Positions 41,866 to 49,918 of a stretch of DNA of 64,000 bases are shown here, piece by piece. The translations under genes were made by a program, and so were the position numbers. The notes beneath the pieces are model-generated. The model saw only the letters and a program-made list of their open reading frames with translations. It was not told the origin of the DNA and searched no databases. The DNA lies in contig JAZQWC010000023.1 in assembly GCA_045632125.1 (NCBI GenBank), forward strand, positions 1-64,000. Reading direction: 5' to 3'. This stretch comes from CALWPV01 sp045632125. Its GTDB lineage: Bacteria > Bacillota > Clostridia > Lachnospirales > Bianqueaceae. Each line of letters begins with the position of its first letter. The stretch's first letter is position 1.

Positions 41866-42888
41866 ATGAGTCAGAATATTGATTGGGGTAATCTGGGATT
41901 TGGTTATATTCCCACTGAATACCGCTACGTAGCTAAATATAAAGATGGAGCTTGGGATGAAGGTCAGCTGACCACTGAGTCCACCATTACTTTGAGCGAG
42001 TGTGCCTGCGTATTCCAGTATGCTCAGACCTGTTTTGAAGGTCTGAAGGCTTACTACACCGAAGATGGTCATGTAGTATGCTTCCGTCCCGACCTGAATG
42101 CAGCCAGAATGGCTGATTCCTGCCGTCGTCTGGAAATGCCCGTATTCCCCGAGGATAAGTTTATTGAAGCTGTTAAAATGGTAGTAGCTGCTAACAAGGA
42201 TTTCGTTCCGCCCTATGGCAGCGGTGCTACTTTGTATCTGCGTCCCTTCATGATTGGTACCAACAGTGTAATCGGCGTTAAGCCCGCACAGGAATTTGAG
42301 TTCCGTATTTTCGTAACTCCTGTTGGCCCCTACTTCAAAGGCGGCGCAAAGCCGATCTCCATTAAGGTAAGCGATTATGACCGTGCAGCCCCCAATGGTA
42401 CCGGTCATATTAAAGCAGGTCTTAACTATGCTATGAGCTTGCATCCCATTGTAGTAGCTCACGATGAAGGCTTTGCTGAGAATATGTATTTGGATCCTCA
42501 GACCAGAACTAAAGTAGAGGAGACCGGTGGTGCCAACTTCATCTTTATTACTAAAGATGGCAAGCTGGTAACTCCTAAGTCCGATAGCATCCTGCCCTCC
42601 ATTACCCGTCGTTCTTTGATGATCGTAGCTGAAAAGTATTTGGGTATGGAAGTAGAACACCGTGAAGTACTGCTGAGCGAGTTGGAAGACTTCGTTGAAT
42701 GTGGTCTGTGCGGTACTGCGGCCGTTATCTCTCCTGTTGGTCATATTTACGATCACGGTAAAGACATTTACTTCCCCAGCGGTATGGATGAAATGGGCCC
42801 CACTTTGAAGAAGCTGTATGATACCCTGACCGGTATCCAGATGGGTCGTATTGCTCCTCCCGAAGGCTGGGTAGTTCAGGTTCTGTAA
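41866..42888 (+). CDS. ilvE: Branched-chain amino acid aminotransferase
   Basis: A 340-residue fold-type IV PLP enzyme, of the longer BCAT form (about 340-360 residues) rather than the 310-residue E. coli form. The pyridoxal-phosphate lysine is in GTGHIKAGLNYAMSL near residue 190, with EETGGANFIF and the C-terminal ECGLCGTAAVISPVG. It transfers amino groups between glutamate and leucine, isoleucine or valine keto acids. AGGAGG precedes the ATG at 41866. Codon bias is strong, suggesting high expression. It has its own promoter and terminator. Confidence 0.95.
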   Translation: MSQNIDWGNLGFGYIPTEYRYVAKYKDGAWDEGQLTTESTITLSECACVFQYAQTCFEGLKAYYTEDGHVVCFRPDLNAARMADSCRRLEMPVFPEDKFIEAVKMVVAANKDFVPPYGSGATLYLRPFMIGTNSVIGVKPAQEFEFRIFVTPVGPYFKGGAKPISIKVSDYDRAAPNGTGHIKAGLNYAMSLHPIVVAHDEGFAENMYLDPQTRTKVEETGGANFIFITKDGKLVTPKSDSILPSITRRSLMIVAEKYLGMEVEHREVLLSELEDFVECGLCGTAAVISPVGHIYDHGKDIYFPSGMDEMGPTLKKLYDTLTGIQMGRIAPPEGWVVQVL

Positions 42889-42952
42889 TTCATTCTGTAA
42901 GCACAGAAAAGACAGGATCGCTGTTACAAAAATTAAATCAGGTAAAATGTAA

Positions 42953-42999
42953 GGGCTGTTTTTCCGATCCAATCAGGATCGGCAAGGCAGCTCTTTTTT
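42953..42999 (+). terminator. Intrinsic terminator after ilvE
   Basis: An outer stem GGGCTG/CAGCTC and an inner CCGATCC/GGATCGG (42964-42970 with 42976-42982, 5-base loop), separated by an internal loop and followed by six T's. Confidence 0.8.
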
Positions 43000-43060
43000 G
43001 TTGTTTGCCCGAAAAAACGAAAAAAATCTTAAAAATTCTCAAAAAAATTTTTCAAAACTT

Positions 43061-43104
43061 AACATGGTATGTCAAGTTTGGTACCGAACTTAACATACCA
43101 TGTT
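43061..43104. promoter_or_regulatory. 44-bp near-perfect palindrome upstream of the pilus island
   Basis: AACATGGTATGT (43061-43072) matches ACATACCATGTT (43093-43104), and the interior AAGTT-GGTACC-AACTT continues the symmetry with two mismatches. Six T's follow at 43109-43114. As DNA it could be an operator for a dimeric regulator near the pilus promoter; as RNA it could be a terminator or switch. No convincing promoter was found; the best -10 is TATGCT at 43129 with a poor -35. Confidence 0.6.
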
Positions 43105-43184
43105 ATTCTTTTTTCGAAAAAGATGTGGTATGCTATCGCAACAAAAATAAAGAAGCCGCAATCAGGAGGAGGTAAAAGTAAAAA

Positions 43185-43925
43185 ATGAAAAGGAAAAAAG
43201 GGTGGTTTTTGTGGCAGTCGATTTTGATGTGTTTGGTGATCGGTGTGTTTGCGGGATGCGGACACGAAAAGAACAAGGAGGAGAAGAATGAACAGCAAAG
43301 CTACGAGGATGAATGGGTTGAAGCAGAATTGTACGATGCAAAAGAGAGTTCAGCAAGTGCAGATCTTGAGAGAAGCACGCAGAGAAAGGAGGCAGAATCT
43401 TCCGCTGACAATGGGTCCCAGGAGGCGGAAAAAGAAGTAAGCATCGAGTATGAAGAGGAGAGCGCTGGGGCTGCTATAGAAATACTGCAGCCGGAGGAAA
43501 GCGCTGAAGCGGCAGGCGAGGTGTCTCAGTGGGAAGAGAGCGTTCAACAGAAAGAGGGTAACCCGCAGGAAGAAGGCGTAGGGGAGGAAGAAAACAGCGA
43601 AAGGAGTGAAACCCTGCAACCCTATTACTTAACGGAAGCAGATAAATCTCAGGTGCTGGTACAGTTGGCAGAGCTGGGGGCGCAGTATGGTCTGACGTAT
43701 CATCCGGACATTATGGAGGGCGAAACTTGGGATTCCCCTACACCGATCTATGAAGAAGAATTGATTTTCGGCAGAGAGCATGTGATGAATGCCATGCTGG
43801 AATACACCGAAGGAGCTTTTGTATTGATGCAAATGGAAAACTGTCAAGGCTTTGCTCTGTCGATTAAAGAGCGACCGAATACCTTGAGCGATGCCTACTA
43901 CGAGGTATATGTGTATTGGGTTTAA
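43185..43925 (+). CDS. Glutamate-rich lipoprotein at the head of the pilus island
   Basis: A 246-residue predicted lipoprotein: basic start, hydrophobic segment, lipobox VFAGCG (Cys near residue 25). Residues 30-145 are low-complexity, very rich in Glu, Ser, Ala and Gln and probably unfolded, a spacer across the cell wall. Residues about 150-246 form a compact domain (YYLTEADKSQVLVQLAELG, DIMEGETWDSP, YYEVYVYWV) that I do not recognise. It lies 14 bases before the adhesin gene and would be cotranscribed with the pilins. It might help pilus assembly or anchor; this is inference. Confidence 0.6.
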   Translation: MKRKKGWFLWQSILMCLVIGVFAGCGHEKNKEEKNEQQSYEDEWVEAELYDAKESSASADLERSTQRKEAESSADNGSQEAEKEVSIEYEEESAGAAIEILQPEESAEAAGEVSQWEESVQQKEGNPQEEGVGEEENSERSETLQPYYLTEADKSQVLVQLAELGAQYGLTYHPDIMEGETWDSPTPIYEEELIFGREHVMNAMLEYTEGAFVLMQMENCQGFALSIKERPNTLSDAYYEVYVYWV

Positions 43926-43939
43926 GAAGGAGGGGAAGT

Positions 43940-45820
43940 ATGACAAGAATAGAAAGATGGTTTGTCATGATGACGTGTACGATGATGGCTCTGCTTAGCT
44001 TGAACCTGTCCGCTTATGCGGCGGAGGAAGGGGGAGCGCAGCAGGCAGAGCCGCAGCAAGAAAGTATAGTGCCGGAGGAGACGGCGGCGGAAACTGCGAT
44101 CGAGCCGCGATCGGTGCCGGCCGGCTATGCGGATATGCGCGTTGGAAAAATGACAGATGACGGCTTTATCAGAACCAACGGAATCTATGCAGAGTACTAC
44201 TATTCGGCGCGATGGGCAGGAGAAGAAATCAGCAGTGGGGATACAGTTTTAAAACCGGGCCAGCTTACCTACTGTATCAACCCGGATGTGCCATTGATCG
44301 GAGAAAGCGGTGACGAGGCCTATGGTTATATTGGAGATAAGGATGTGATCCGTAATTTGACCACCGGCCGCATTACGGCAAAGGGTGTCATCTTTCGTAT
44401 GCTGGGCCGCATCCTGCAGGTGTGCGGCACCGAGGTGACTGACGGCGGCGAATTAGCCGGCAATGCAGCGGAGGGTACAAAATATGTTGCCACACAGATG
44501 ATCATATGGCAGATTGTGTGGGGCGATATGGACGCTGAGTTCAACTTGGTGGGCGATACATGGAAAAAATACGGCTGGGAGGGGATGAAATACTATCAAA
44601 CAGCCCCAGCCGGAGGTAAATCGGTGAAGGAGTGGTATGATTTGTGGATCGCTCAGCTGAAAAATGCGAAAAAAATTCCCAGTTTCACTGCCGCCGCATC
44701 GGAAGCGGCTCCTACCTGTGAGATGAAGGAAGATACACTCACGCTGACCGATGAGCGAAACTCTTTGCAATACATGAGGCTTCAAGCGTCTGATCCGGCA
44801 GTTAAGCTTACGGTTTCCGGCAATCAGTTGATGATTGAAAATCCTCAAAGGGTGGATTGCACAGTGACACTGGTCAATACAGTGTGCGAAGGCGCTAAAG
44901 AACCCACTCCCATTTTAGCTCGCCGAGTTGGAGACGATCAGGTGCGGCAAACAACGATCTTGGCCTCTTCCACCAACTTGAACGATCCGGTGCAGGGCTT
45001 TTTCAAAATCAAGGCCGCCCCCGCAACGGCGGATCTACGGATTCAAAAAGTGGTGGAACAGGATGCGTATTTGAAGTCAAGCTTGCAGGGCTATCAATTC
45101 AGGGTGCAAAGCACCCAAACAGGCTATAGCCAACTTTATGAAACAGATGCAGAGGGCAAGATCTACATTCAGGACCTGCAGGTTGGTATTTATACGATAG
45201 AAGAGGTGCCTGCAGAAGGGATGAATGGGAACGGAGGTAATTTTCAGTTTGAAATTCCAAAGACGATCACTGTGGAAGTGGGGGCAAACAGGGAGGAGGT
45301 GACACAGGTCACTGTTCAAAATGAACTGCGAAGAGGATCGCTAAGGATTCTCAAGGTGGATACCCTGCAGCCGGAGTTGAAACTGGCAGGAGCGAAGTTT
45401 TTGCTGGAGAAAAAAGTATATAGTCTGCCTGAAGAAATTGAAGCGGAGGGTAGCCAGCAGGATGAGCAGGGCTGGTATCAATGGAAGGCGATAGAAGAAA
45501 AGTCAACAAATGAAAACGGAGAGGCGATCTGGGAGAATTTGACGGCGGGGGAATACCGATTGACGGAGACGCAGGCGTCGGACGGATATCAACTGTTAGC
45601 GGAGAGCGTATATTTCAGCTTGCCGCAGGGAGAAGAAAAGACTTGGTCCTATGAGGGAGTAAAAGTACCGATTAGCCGTGAGTTTGTCTTGCAGAATTTG
45701 CCGTCCTATGTTATGCCCGAGTCCGGAGGAGGCGAGGCTTGGTTGTATGTCGCCGCCTTTGCGCTTTGCGCAGCGGGAACGGGCATGGGCGTTCGATATG
45801 TTAAAAAGGAGAGGGAATAA
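43940..45820 (+). CDS. Thioester-domain surface adhesin, probable pilus tip subunit
   Basis: A 626-residue secreted protein. A signal peptide ends near AYAAEE (residue 27). A TQXA-type thioester domain follows: the cysteine in LTYCINP (near 112) and the glutamine in ATQMIIWQ (near 186) would form the internal thioester that binds host surfaces covalently. Two SpaA/Cna-B-like repeats follow (ADLRIQKVVEQ; GSLRILKVDTLQPELKLAGAKF with ETQASDGYQLL). The C-terminus has MPESGGG, a hydrophobic segment and KKERE, an LPXTG-like sorting signal with unusual residues. AAGGAGG precedes the ATG at 43940. Confidence 0.85.
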   Translation: MTRIERWFVMMTCTMMALLSLNLSAYAAEEGGAQQAEPQQESIVPEETAAETAIEPRSVPAGYADMRVGKMTDDGFIRTNGIYAEYYYSARWAGEEISSGDTVLKPGQLTYCINPDVPLIGESGDEAYGYIGDKDVIRNLTTGRITAKGVIFRMLGRILQVCGTEVTDGGELAGNAAEGTKYVATQMIIWQIVWGDMDAEFNLVGDTWKKYGWEGMKYYQTAPAGGKSVKEWYDLWIAQLKNAKKIPSFTAAASEAAPTCEMKEDTLTLTDERNSLQYMRLQASDPAVKLTVSGNQLMIENPQRVDCTVTLVNTVCEGAKEPTPILARRVGDDQVRQTTILASSTNLNDPVQGFFKIKAAPATADLRIQKVVEQDAYLKSSLQGYQFRVQSTQTGYSQLYETDAEGKIYIQDLQVGIYTIEEVPAEGMNGNGGNFQFEIPKTITVEVGANREEVTQVTVQNELRRGSLRILKVDTLQPELKLAGAKFLLEKKVYSLPEEIEAEGSQQDEQGWYQWKAIEEKSTNENGEAIWENLTAGEYRLTETQASDGYQLLAESVYFSLPQGEEKTWSYEGVKVPISREFVLQNLPSYVMPESGGGEAWLYVAAFALCAAGTGMGVRYVKKERE

Positions 45821-45821
45821 A

Positions 45822-48098
45822 ATGAAACGAAAAAATTGGGGGAGAGTGCTGAGCATTGGGCTTGCCGGAACGTTATGGGTGAGTTCGGCAGTTTGGGCGG
45901 CTCCGACATACAATGAGCAGATGGATCTGTCGGCGATGGAGCATCCTGATCATGCATATGACTTTGCCTATGGGGCAACGAAATATGTGATCGACACGCA
46001 AAACAGGGGTGTTTTGCACATTCATAAGACGACGGATTCGTTGGAAGATATGGGCGATGTGACGTATACGCTGTATCAGGTTGCGGCGATTGAGCAGGGG
46101 CAGCTAGATGATACAGGCTCGGTTAGTATGGAATACCGATCGCTGATCCGCGATAGTACCGAGCAAGGGACGGTGATCGATATTCCTTCGGGACTCAGCA
46201 GTACGCAGGAACTGAAGAACTGGATAAATGGGTTACTTGATGGGGAGGAGCCGGCGATGAGAATGGGGAATCGCGAGGAACTGCCCAGCTGGTCAGCGGT
46301 GACGGATCGAAACGGCAATGCGACCTTTGATGGCGATGGGGCGGGCCTGCCTCTGGGGTTGTATATTGTGTATGAGTCATCCTATTCCAATCGGGTTACG
46401 GAGGTCAGACCCTTTGTGGTTTCGCTTCCTATGGCAGCGGTGGATGAATGGGTATATGACGTGCAGGTGTATCCGAAAAATGCAGTGGCCCCTTTGTCGG
46501 TGGAAAAGCATATTGTGGCTGATAGAGGTGAGGCAGATAGCGGCTTGCCGGAGGGGATGGATGATCCAAGTAACGATGTGCTGACCGATGCGGAAGATTT
46601 TTCCATGGGTGAGAGGATTCGATACTGGCTGAGAGCCGATGTGCCGGTCACCATAGGAGAACTGGAAGTGTATTATTTGCTGGATCGCATGTCGGTGGGG
46701 CAAACATTTATCAATGATGTGGCAGAGGGAAATGCAGCTGCCCGCATGGAGGTTTGGGGCAGGACGGTACAGGGAGAAATGGTGTATATTCCCCGAATGA
46801 GCGAGGGGGTAGAGAATTATCGCGTGGTATCGGCCAAGGAGATGGAAAATATTACGAATGTTCAGGATTTTACCGATTTTTACGGGAATGATATGTCCAT
46901 CCGGGCGGAGCAGCCGGAGGCATATGCACATGAAAATGCTTTTGCGGTGTTGTTTAATACTCAAAGCCTTTCGGAGGATGCAGCCGGGGATGGGACCACG
47001 AAACGGATTCCTTTGTATAGCGAGATTTATGTGACCTATGATCTGGTGCTTAACGAGAAGGCCTTGGTGGGACAGCCCGGTAACGTGAATGATGTGGCGC
47101 TGGTGTTGTCGCATAGGACCACTGATAATCGATGGGAGATTGAAAATGAAGTGCATGTACCGGAGAATGTGTTCGAAGCATTTAAAGAACCGGGCAAGCA
47201 GGATCTGGATGTGATCGATCCGCAGTGTATAGATACAAGGGTGTATACCTATGCACTTCAGGTAACGAAGGAAGGAGAAGGGAATGAAAACATGGCAGGC
47301 GTTACATTTCAGTTATGTGATAGCTGGGGAAATGTCATTAAAGTAAGCCGCTATACGGAAGAAGATCTAGAATCGTTGAAAGTGGATGGCTGCAGTGCCC
47401 GAGTGGGAGACTACTATGTGGATCCGGCTGCACAGGAAGGCGCGGAAATTGTGATCGATGATGATCAGCAGGTATATATCTATGGTTTGGGTGACGGAAC
47501 GTATCAATTGGTGGAAACGAAAACACTGAGTGGATATCAGCTTCTGAAGGCGCCGGTGGTACTGACTATTGCGTCGGAGGCGGCAGATAAGATGCAGCCC
47601 ATGAGCTATTGCACTGATCCGGAGGGGGCATATTTTCAGATCCAATCCGGTAAGGGCTATTATATATGGCAAGATAAGATGAAGGTGAGGATCGATGTTT
47701 CAGGCCACGAAGAGGGCAGCTTTGTGGCAGTGCAGGGAGAAGTGTATAGCTATGATGCCAAGGGAGATGACGGAAGTATGAGCCGAAATGAGGCCTTAGT
47801 GAAAACTAGATACAGCTATCGGTATACCGATTGTGAATCCATGGTGTATTGGTCTAACTATGGAATGGAAGGGGCAGATGACCGTCAGATTGCCGATGGG
47901 ATCTTTAACTCTGAAAGGGGGATGTATGAAGATGGTCTGTTTGCGTTTACGGTGCTCAATCGACATGGCTTTAACGTCCCTGCCGCCGGTGGAGGGGGAC
48001 AGACCTTGTATGCGATAATCGGCAGCGGTGCGGCCGGCTGTGGAATTGCAGGAATGATACGGTATTGTAAGCGTAGAAAGGAGCTGCATGCTGCATAA
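45822..48098 (+). CDS. Major (backbone) pilin with isopeptide domains
   Basis: A 758-residue secreted protein. After a signal peptide (cleavage near AVWAAP) comes a pilin domain with the exact pilin motif WxxxVxVYPKN (near residue 210), whose lysine links subunits. A long middle region and a Cna-B domain with the E-box VETKTLSGYQLL (near 566) follow. The C-terminus holds VPAAGGGG, a hydrophobic segment and CKRRKE, again a variant sorting signal. It should polymerise into the pilus shaft through the sortase encoded next. GGAGAGGG precedes the ATG; the sortase gene overlaps by 11 bases. Confidence 0.87.
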   Translation: MKRKNWGRVLSIGLAGTLWVSSAVWAAPTYNEQMDLSAMEHPDHAYDFAYGATKYVIDTQNRGVLHIHKTTDSLEDMGDVTYTLYQVAAIEQGQLDDTGSVSMEYRSLIRDSTEQGTVIDIPSGLSSTQELKNWINGLLDGEEPAMRMGNREELPSWSAVTDRNGNATFDGDGAGLPLGLYIVYESSYSNRVTEVRPFVVSLPMAAVDEWVYDVQVYPKNAVAPLSVEKHIVADRGEADSGLPEGMDDPSNDVLTDAEDFSMGERIRYWLRADVPVTIGELEVYYLLDRMSVGQTFINDVAEGNAAARMEVWGRTVQGEMVYIPRMSEGVENYRVVSAKEMENITNVQDFTDFYGNDMSIRAEQPEAYAHENAFAVLFNTQSLSEDAAGDGTTKRIPLYSEIYVTYDLVLNEKALVGQPGNVNDVALVLSHRTTDNRWEIENEVHVPENVFEAFKEPGKQDLDVIDPQCIDTRVYTYALQVTKEGEGNENMAGVTFQLCDSWGNVIKVSRYTEEDLESLKVDGCSARVGDYYVDPAAQEGAEIVIDDDQQVYIYGLGDGTYQLVETKTLSGYQLLKAPVVLTIASEAADKMQPMSYCTDPEGAYFQIQSGKGYYIWQDKMKVRIDVSGHEEGSFVAVQGEVYSYDAKGDDGSMSRNEALVKTRYSYRYTDCESMVYWSNYGMEGADDRQIADGIFNSERGMYEDGLFAFTVLNRHGFNVPAAGGGGQTLYAIIGSGAAGCGIAGMIRYCKRRKELHAA

Positions 48099-48897
48099 AA
48101 GCTGGGCAGTTTTGAGTGTACTGTTAGTCGTGGGCGGGGTAAGCATGCTTTTGTATCCGTTATGTTCCGGATGGGCAGCGGAAAACCGGCAGGACGAGGT
48201 GATCCGCACCTATCAAACTGATTTGAAGGAGTTCAGCAGATTGGAACTGGAACGGGCGCGGGCGGAGGCACAGGCATATAACCGACAGCTCAGTCAGACG
48301 GTACGGCTTTCGGAAAAAGAGGGGGAAGGAGTATGGGATCTTTCTTATGAACAGCTGTTGAATGAAAACAGGGACGGCATTATGTCTTATATTGAGATAC
48401 CGAAGATCGGGGTGAATTTGCCCGTCTACCATGGCACATCGGAGGCTGTGCTTGCAAAGGGTGCAGGTCACATGCAAAATACAGCACTACCGGTGGGCGG
48501 GGCAACGACACACTGTGTAATTTCGGCTCATTGTGGGGATCCGTCGGCTGCTTTGTTTTCAGATCTGGATCAGCTGAGGAAAGAAGATATGTTTTATTTG
48601 CACACGCTAGATGAGGTGCTTTGCTACAAGGTAGATCAAATTAAGGTGGTACTGCCCGATGAAACAAAAGAATTTGGGGTGGTGGAAGGCAAAGATCATG
48701 TAACGCTGGTGACCTGTACTCCCTATGGGATCAATAGTCATCGACTATTGGTAAGAGGGGAGCGGGTGAATCAAAGCGAAATAATACAGAATCAACTTGC
48801 CGGCAAAGGAGATCGCTGCTCTGTTGGAGTTCGACAGGGGAACGCCATATTGTATACAGCAGGGATGGCAAAAGAGGCAGTTCAAAAGTTGATTTAA
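48088..48897 (+). CDS. Class C (pilus-polymerising) sortase
   Basis: A 269-residue membrane-anchored transpeptidase. One N-terminal hydrophobic segment, a helical stretch, then the sortase barrel with YIEIPKIGVNLPVYHG, catalytic His in ISAHCGDPSAALFSDL (near 148), catalytic Cys in TLVTCTPYG (near 212) and Arg in NSHRLLVRG. The TPYGxNxHRLLVRG run is class C-specific. It would join pilin subunits and perhaps anchor them. The usual C-terminal membrane segment is missing and no clear DPF/W lid motif is seen. It overlaps the major pilin gene. Confidence 0.9.
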   Translation: MLHKSWAVLSVLLVVGGVSMLLYPLCSGWAAENRQDEVIRTYQTDLKEFSRLELERARAEAQAYNRQLSQTVRLSEKEGEGVWDLSYEQLLNENRDGIMSYIEIPKIGVNLPVYHGTSEAVLAKGAGHMQNTALPVGGATTHCVISAHCGDPSAALFSDLDQLRKEDMFYLHTLDEVLCYKVDQIKVVLPDETKEFGVVEGKDHVTLVTCTPYGINSHRLLVRGERVNQSEIIQNQLAGKGDRCSVGVRQGNAILYTAGMAKEAVQKLI

Positions 48898-49140
48898 ATA
48901 GATGACATGGGGGCCTTCATACCAAAAGACTACTGATAGAAGAAGGTTTAATTTTACACCGTAACCAAGGAATCGATGGTAAGGTCGGAGGGGGGACACC
49001 TCCTGATGTAACTAAGTCAGTTCGCCGTTAAAATCACTCTCCCAATGTGGACTCCGAAGATCTGACGCATCGATTGTTGGTACAGGCTGGGCTGAGCTGC
49101 TTGAAAGCGGCTCAGCTGCCTGAAAATAGGGGGATAGAAA
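48898..49140 (+). other. 243-bp non-coding gap inside the pilus island
   Basis: No gene is seen in this gap between the sortase and the last pilus gene. It contains ACC-GTA-ACC opposed to GGT-AA-GGT (about 48957-48984), a hairpin GGAGG/CCTCC (48987-49003) and a stem CTGAGC.GC/GC.GCTCAG (49092-49115) close to the next ribosome binding site. A structured RNA is possible; I cannot match it to a class. Confidence 0.35.
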
Positions 49141-49800
49141 ATGAAAAGAAAAATGATGATCTTGGCGGGGGCATTCTGCCTATTTGTTACAACGCTGTTT
49201 GGCAGCTATAAATTGCCGGTGTCGGCCAACGAAAGAAGGATTCCGCCTTATATTTTAGATACATCACGGCAGTGTAAACTGCAAATCAATACAGATAAAA
49301 AACAAGGGACGGAGGGAGAGGAGTTGGAAATATATCAGGTGGGTCGGATCGATGCCACGAACCTTTCGCTTTCCTTTGTTTTACAGGAAGAGTTTCGGCA
49401 AAGCGAGGTGAACCTGATGGAACAGGGAAATTCCAAACGCAGAAAAATGATAGATGCCTTATATGAATATGCAAAACTGCATAAAATATCGCCGGTGGCT
49501 AAGGTGAAACTGGATGAAAACGGAAGTGCAGAACTGATGCTGCCGCAGGGGGCTTATATGATCTATCAGAGGCAGCAGGAGAAAATGGAAGAAAAAACAT
49601 GGATCCAGCCCGCCTTGGTGGGGCTTCCGGGCGTGGGGGATCTTCAAAATGCCTGGAATTATGAGTTGGAGATACAGCTAAAGGCTGCAAAGGAGGCTGT
49701 GGTCACTGCGGATGCACAGGAACCGATGGTATATGCGGCTCTTGCGGGGGCTGCGATGCTGCTGCTGGGACTTTTGATGTTGGCGCGCAGGCGCGCATAA
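49141..49800 (+). CDS. Small pilin-like secreted protein without a sorting motif
   Basis: A 219-residue protein: signal peptide (about residues 1-30), one beta-rich domain (CKLQINTDKK, LEIYQVGRIDA, LMLPQGAYMIYQRQ) resembling the first domain of FctA/FctB-type pilins, and a C-terminal hydrophobic segment ending RRRA. Unlike its neighbours it has no LPXTG-like or PxxGG motif before that segment (AQEPMVYAALAG), so it may be held by the membrane helix alone, or be a degenerate pilin. The SD is AGGGGGA. It is the last gene of the island. Confidence 0.6.
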   Translation: MKRKMMILAGAFCLFVTTLFGSYKLPVSANERRIPPYILDTSRQCKLQINTDKKQGTEGEELEIYQVGRIDATNLSLSFVLQEEFRQSEVNLMEQGNSKRRKMIDALYEYAKLHKISPVAKVKLDENGSAELMLPQGAYMIYQRQQEKMEEKTWIQPALVGLPGVGDLQNAWNYELEIQLKAAKEAVVTADAQEPMVYAALAGAAMLLLGLLMLARRRA

Positions 49801-49807
49801 AGTGGCG

Positions 49808-49832
49808 AAGGTACACCGAGAGGTGTACTTTT
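49808..49832 (+). terminator. Terminator of the pilus island
   Basis: GTACACC (49811-49817) and GGTGTAC (49822-49828) with a GAGA loop, A's to the left and TTTT to the right. Confidence 0.65.
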
Positions 49833-49835
49833 GTC

Positions 49836-49864
49836 TTGACTTTTACCAATAGATTCTGTACACT
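49836..49864 (+). promoter_or_regulatory. Promoter for folC
   Basis: TTGACT (49836-49841), 17-base spacer, TACACT (49859-49864), about 55 bases before the folC start. Confidence 0.6.
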
Positions 49865-49918
49865 TTTCGTATAGTGGAAAGAGTGCGTATTTGATACTTT
49901 GAGAATTTGAGGTAAAAG

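Noticed and set aside
48898..49140. c-di-GMP riboswitch in the pilus island gap
   Set aside because: Position is suggestive because such switches can precede adhesin genes, but no recognisable conserved core of either c-di-GMP class was found.
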